NCBI GenBank assembly: GCA_036270875.1
Contig: DATBBR010000128.1
Span: 1 to 43,441 of the forward strand
Origin: Acidimicrobiales bacterium
Lineage (GTDB): Bacteria > Actinomycetota > Acidimicrobiia > Acidimicrobiales > AC-9
Direction: 5' to 3'
DNA length: 43,441 bases
Positions 40,294 through 43,441 of this stretch are shown here, one piece after another (within the stretch, counting starts at the first letter, position 1; each line of letters starts with the position of its first letter). A model generated the notes under the pieces. It saw nothing but the letters and a program-made list of their open reading frames with translations, ran no database searches and was not told the DNA's origin. A program made the translations under genes and the position numbers.

Positions 40294-42597
40294 CCCACCG
40301 GACTGGCGGTCGGCGTCCCTCGCCCCGGCCACGGCAGCCTGACCCAGGCTGATGCCGGCGTCGTTCGGCGGGACCCGGGAATGGAGGAGCACACCGAACC
40401 CGGTGCGTTCCAGGCCGCCCACCGTCCTCTCGAGCAGCAGGACGTTCTGGAACACCCCGCCCGAGAGTGCCACCGTCCGCAACCCGGTCTCGGCGCGGAT
40501 GACCTCGCAGGCGTGGACGATTGTCGCGGCGACGCCGTTGTGAAAGCGCGCCGCGATGATCCCGGGGTCCTCACCGGCGCGTAGTTCATCCACGACCGCA
40601 CGCACCAGATCGACTCCGGCAATACGGAAGGGCCAGTCTCCGCCGATGGCGGCCCGGTAGACGCCCGCCTCGTTCGGGTCGGCGAGCTGCTCCAGCTCGA
40701 CAGCCGCCTGGCCTTCGTAGTTGACGGTGTCCCTCACGCCCAGGATGGCGGACACGGCGTCGAAGAGCCGGCCCGCGCTGGATGTCAGCGGCGAGTTGAC
40801 CCGCGCCCGGCCGAGCTGGACGACATCATCCCAGCGGCGGCGGTTCCTCCGCACCACGTCGAGATCGTCGGGGATTCCGATCTCGTCGCAGAGGTCGAGT
40901 GATGCTGCCGCCATGCGCCATGGCTCCCTGATGGCTGCCGTGCCTCCTGGCATGGGCACGGGCTCGAAGTGGCCAACCCGTTCGAATCCGGCCAGGTCGG
41001 CCACGAGGAGCTCGCCTCCCCAGATGGTGCCGTCGGTCCCATAGCCGAGACCGTCGAAGGCGACACCGATGGCAGGTCCACGCTGGCCGTTGTCAGCCAG
41101 GCAGGAGGCCACGTGGGCGTGGTGGTGCTGAACGCCCTCGAGCTCGACCCCGTCCAGGTCCAGGGCGTGCTTTGTGGACAGGTACTCCGGGTGAAGGTCG
41201 TGGGCCACGAGATCAGGACGGACATCGAAGAGACGGCAGAAATGATCGATGCCATCGGTGAACGAGCGGAGGGTCTCGAAGTTCTCGAGGTCGCCGATGT
41301 GATGGGAGACGAACGCCCGGCGGTCCTTGCCGACGCAGAAGGTGTTCTTGAGCTCGGCCCCGCACGCGAGCACCGGGCGGGGGAACGACCACGGGAGCGT
41401 GAGCGGCTGGGGCACATGGCCCCGAGAGCGACGCAACAGCAGCTGGCGGCCACCAAAGGACCGCGTCACCGAGTCGTCGGTGCGCGTGTGGATCGGCCGG
41501 TCGTGGACCAGGAAGTGATCCGCGATCGGCGCCAGTCGCTCGAGTGCGTCAGCGTCGGTGTAGGCGATGGGCTCGTCGGAGACGTTGCCGCTGGTGAGCA
41601 CGAAGGGACGCCCCAACTGGCGAGCGAGCAGGTGGTGCAGGGGGGTGTACGGAAGCATCACGCCCACGAACCGGTTGCCCGGAGCGACCGAGGCGGCGAT
41701 CGCGGCATCGCTCCGGCGGCTGACCAGCACGATCGGCCGCCTCGAGCTGGCCAGGAGAGCCTCCTCGGCCGGCCAGACGTGACAGAGCCCGCGGGCTTGC
41801 TCGATGTCGGCAACCATCACCGCGAACGGCTTGTCCTCCCGCTGCTTGCGAGCGCGCAGGGTTGCCACGGCATCGTCGTCGTCGGCTGCGGCGGCAAGGT
41901 GGTAGCCGCCCAGTCCCTTGATGGCAATGACCGTTCCACGGCGCAGGAGGGCCACGGCAGCCTCCAAGGGGTCGCCGTCGACCGAGCGCCCGTCTCGGTC
42001 GATCAGCCGCAGGGTCGGTCCGCATACCGGGCAGCAGAGCGGCTGGGCGTGGAAGCGCCGGTTCGCAGGATCGTCGTACTCACGGGCGCATTCGGCACAC
42101 ATGGCGAAGCCCGCCATGGTGGTGGACGGCCGGTCGTAGGGCACGTCCGTCACGATCGTGAACCGTGGTCCGCAGTTCGTGCAGTTGATGAAGGCGTAGC
42201 CATGCCTGCGATCAGCCGGGTCGAGCAACTCGCCCAGGCAGTCCTCACAGGTGGCGGTGTCGGGGGCGATGAGGGTCTGCCGCTCACCGCGGCCCGCACT
42301 CTCCACGATCGCGAACCCGACCTGCCCCGTCGGCTCCACGCGCTCGGCGCTCACCCGCTCGACCAGCGCCAGCGGGGGCGCCCGGGTCTGCAACGACTCG
42401 GTGAACCGGGCCACGTCCGCCGGACTCCCCTCGACCTCGACGAAGACGCCCGTGGTGTCGTTGCCGACCATCCCCGCCAGCTGCAGGTCGTTCGCCAGTG
42501 CATGCACGAAGGGGCGGAACCCCACTCCCTGCACGATCCCATCGACAAGGATTCGCGACCGTACCCGGCGGCCTCCAGGACCGCCCGCCTCCACCAT
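40147..42597 (-). CDS. hypF: Carbamoyltransferase HypF
   Basis: 816 residues from ATG 42597, two bases after the stop of the SIS gene. The in-frame region upstream of 42597 lies inside that gene and is rejected. Domains: acylphosphatase (RILVDGIVQGVGFRPF, Arg28, Asn46); two zinc fingers (Cys117/120/139/142 and Cys167/170/189/192); YrdC-like (AIKGLGGYHLAAAADDD, KQREDKPFAVMV); and Kae1-like (VQHHHAHVASCLADNG). It makes the carbamoyl group that HypE converts to cyanide. The conserved end is NDAGISLGQAAVAGARDA; about 55 further residues run antisense through the end of hypE and are probably an extended tail. Confidence 0.95.
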   Translation of the reverse strand: MVEAGGPGGRRVRSRILVDGIVQGVGFRPFVHALANDLQLAGMVGNDTTGVFVEVEGSPADVARFTESLQTRAPPLALVERVSAERVEPTGQVGFAIVESAGRGERQTLIAPDTATCEDCLGELLDPADRRHGYAFINCTNCGPRFTIVTDVPYDRPSTTMAGFAMCAECAREYDDPANRRFHAQPLCCPVCGPTLRLIDRDGRSVDGDPLEAAVALLRRGTVIAIKGLGGYHLAAAADDDDAVATLRARKQREDKPFAVMVADIEQARGLCHVWPAEEALLASSRRPIVLVSRRSDAAIAASVAPGNRFVGVMLPYTPLHHLLARQLGRPFVLTSGNVSDEPIAYTDADALERLAPIADHFLVHDRPIHTRTDDSVTRSFGGRQLLLRRSRGHVPQPLTLPWSFPRPVLACGAELKNTFCVGKDRRAFVSHHIGDLENFETLRSFTDGIDHFCRLFDVRPDLVAHDLHPEYLSTKHALDLDGVELEGVQHHHAHVASCLADNGQRGPAIGVAFDGLGYGTDGTIWGGELLVADLAGFERVGHFEPVPMPGGTAAIREPWRMAAASLDLCDEIGIPDDLDVVRRNRRRWDDVVQLGRARVNSPLTSSAGRLFDAVSAILGVRDTVNYEGQAAVELEQLADPNEAGVYRAAIGGDWPFRIAGVDLVRAVVDELRAGEDPGIIAARFHNGVAATIVHACEVIRAETGLRTVALSGGVFQNVLLLERTVGGLERTGFGVLLHSRVPPNDAGISLGQAAVAGARDADRQSGGSADAGKRVAHQHVDDPGPPEGRLQQDETGRIVLHPADDRSARAERVGP

Positions 42598-42599
42598 GA

Positions 42600-43277
42600 T
42601 CAGTGGACACCACCTTCCCCGAGAGCCTGCTGGGTCAGCGTCCACAGCACGTGATAGGTGGTCGTCTGCGCCTCCTGGATGCGGTGCACCGATGACGACG
42701 GGATCACGAACAGGTAGTCGACAGTGCCGGCATCCCTCATTCTGCCCCCGTCGTAACCGGCGAGGCCGACGGTCACGAGACCGCGACGGCGGGCCTCGGC
42801 GAAGCCGGCGAGCACGTTCTCGGAGCCGCCGCTGGTGGAGATGCCCAGGGCGATGTCCCCGGGGCGACCCAAGGCGGCAATCTGGCGGGCGAAGACCACG
42901 TCGAAGCCGATGTCGTTGGCAAGAGCGGTGAGGACCGCGACGTCGTTGCTCAGGCAAAGGGCGGGGAGCGCTGTCCCAGAGGGCGGGCTCAGGAACGTCT
43001 GGGTCACGTCTTGGGCATCGGTGCTGCTCCCGCCATTGCCAAAAGCCAGCAGCCTGCCGCCTCCTGCGAACGACCTCGACAGTCGGCCAGCGCATTCGCC
43101 GAGCAGGCTTCCGTACCGCTCAGCGACGGTCGCACGAAGGGCCACGATCTCGGCGGCCTTCTCTGCGGTCGAACGGGCGACCTCTTCCAGCACGGAGCTC
43201 ACGCTGGTGCCGGCCTCGTAGAGGAAGGGGTACAGGGACTCGACACCCCCGGAGGCCACATCCCCCTCGCGACTCAT
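42600..43277 (-). CDS. SIS-domain protein, phosphoheptose isomerase-like
   Basis: 225 residues; ATG overlaps the stop of the downstream-edge hypC-like gene (ATGA). Sugar isomerase features are GRLLAFGNGGSSTDAQDVTQTFLSP, LTALANDIGFDVVFARQI and ALGISTSGGSENVLAGFAEAR. It resembles GmhA (sedoheptulose 7-phosphate isomerase), but the FGNGGSS and STSGGS motifs only establish a phosphosugar-binding SIS fold. SIS genes are found beside hypF/hypC in other actinobacterial hydrogenase loci, so a role with the hydrogenase rather than heptose synthesis is likely, by inference. Confidence 0.85.
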   Translation of the reverse strand: MSREGDVASGGVESLYPFLYEAGTSVSSVLEEVARSTAEKAAEIVALRATVAERYGSLLGECAGRLSRSFAGGGRLLAFGNGGSSTDAQDVTQTFLSPPSGTALPALCLSNDVAVLTALANDIGFDVVFARQIAALGRPGDIALGISTSGGSENVLAGFAEARRRGLVTVGLAGYDGGRMRDAGTVDYLFVIPSSSVHRIQEAQTTTYHVLWTLTQQALGEGGVH

Positions 43278-43441
43278 CCGTCCTCCATCACGGCGATCGC
43301 CTCCTTGGCGTGCACGAGGAGACGGTCACCGACAGTGGCGTCGACGAGCGCGACGCTCACCTGCTCGATGGTCGACCCCGTGTCGACGAGGGCCAGTCCG
43401 TCGCCCAGCAACTCGACCAGTCGTACAGCCGTCGCCTGATC
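43274..43441 (-). CDS. Second HypC-family chaperone, C-terminal fragment
   Basis: The last 55 codons of a gene that continues beyond the right edge. The sequence ALVDTGSTIEQVSVALVDATVGDRLLVHAKEAIAVMEDG matches the second half of HypC/HupF (VSLALV-VGDWVLVHAGFAI). The fragment shares with hypC the VGDxxLVH core but is clearly diverged, and the N-terminal Cys is not visible here. It is the upstream member of a hypC2-SIS-hypF minus-strand group with 4-base overlaps. Confidence 0.75.
   Translation of the reverse strand, partial: DQATAVRLVELLGDGLALVDTGSTIEQVSVALVDATVGDRLLVHAKEAIAVMEDG

Noticed and set aside
40969-42654. 561-codon plus-strand frame opposite hypF
   Set aside because: Antisense shadow of hypF with Val/Gly/Arg-rich composition and no ribosome binding site.
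42603-43095. N-terminal extension of HypF through the SIS gene
   Set aside because: The acylphosphatase domain begins near 42597 and the SIS gene occupies this interval in a different frame.
1-43441. CRISPR arrays, tRNA or rRNA genes, insertion sequences and attachment sites
   Set aside because: No regularly spaced repeats, tRNA-like folds, transposase or integrase genes or target-site duplications were recognised. The repeats seen are the LGFP coding repeats and small GC-rich duplications.

Overview
The window is high-GC DNA with long same-strand operons, many GTG starts and many 4-base gene overlaps. The minus-strand gene order (PimA-like glycosyltransferase, pdxS, pdxT, yebC, ruvC-ruvA-ruvB, yajC-secD-secF, relA, hisS, aspS, rarA, alaS) matches a syntenic backbone known from Actinomycetota such as Mycobacterium. 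The queA-tgt pair inside that backbone, the LGFP-repeat surface proteins and an actinobacterial-type hydrogenase suggest a soil actinobacterium, perhaps an Acidimicrobiia-like lineage. That placement is inference; no rRNA or tRNA gene lies in the window.

Layout. (1) 1-907, minus: the 5' end of alaS and two small membrane or hypothetical genes that usually precede it. (2) 1200-6205, plus: a block of exported proteins interrupting the housekeeping array. It holds a lipoprotein, two tandem paralogous proteins with an M23-like domain and LGFP repeats, and a single-pass Ser/Thr/Pro-rich protein. (3) 6272-25970, almost all minus: rarA, aspS, hisS, relA, secF, secD, yajC, tgt, queA, ruvB, ruvA, ruvC, yebC, pdxT, pdxS, an M48 peptidase and a PimA-like glycosyltransferase, with one divergent marR. 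(4) 26189-28287: a PhoU-domain protein, a small partner, a phasin-like small protein on the minus strand and a DJ-1/PfpI protein. (5) 28374-43441: a group 1h [NiFe]-hydrogenase locus.

Hydrogenase locus. The structural genes hhyS and hhyL (high-affinity, atmospheric-type H2 oxidation) are followed by a NifU-C-like protein, three uncharacterised accessory proteins, the maturation endopeptidase, a 34-residue single-helix protein, a YceI-domain protein, hypA, hypC, hypD and hypE. Convergent to these, on the minus strand, are hypF, an SIS-domain protein and the 3' part of a second hypC-like gene. Ahead of hhyS sits a PadR-type DNA-binding domain fused to a YceI lipid-binding domain, with a small co-transcribed protein. 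The hhyS promoter region has a perfect 8-bp inverted repeat overlapping its -35 box. hypB is not in the window.

Most striking. YceI domains occur twice in the hydrogenase locus, once as the sensor-like part of a predicted regulator and once as a free cytoplasmic protein. Because YceI folds bind polyisoprenoid molecules and this hydrogenase class feeds a quinone pool, a YceI-based quinone (or isoprenoid) sensing or shuttling module dedicated to H2 oxidation is a testable hypothesis. Other points are a matched loss of canonical zinc ligands in both LGFP/M23 paralogs, a NifU domain with CxxS instead of CxxC, a 147-bp antisense tail overlap of hypE and hypF, and a recurring TANNNT box 6-8 bases before start codons that suggests widespread leaderless transcription.
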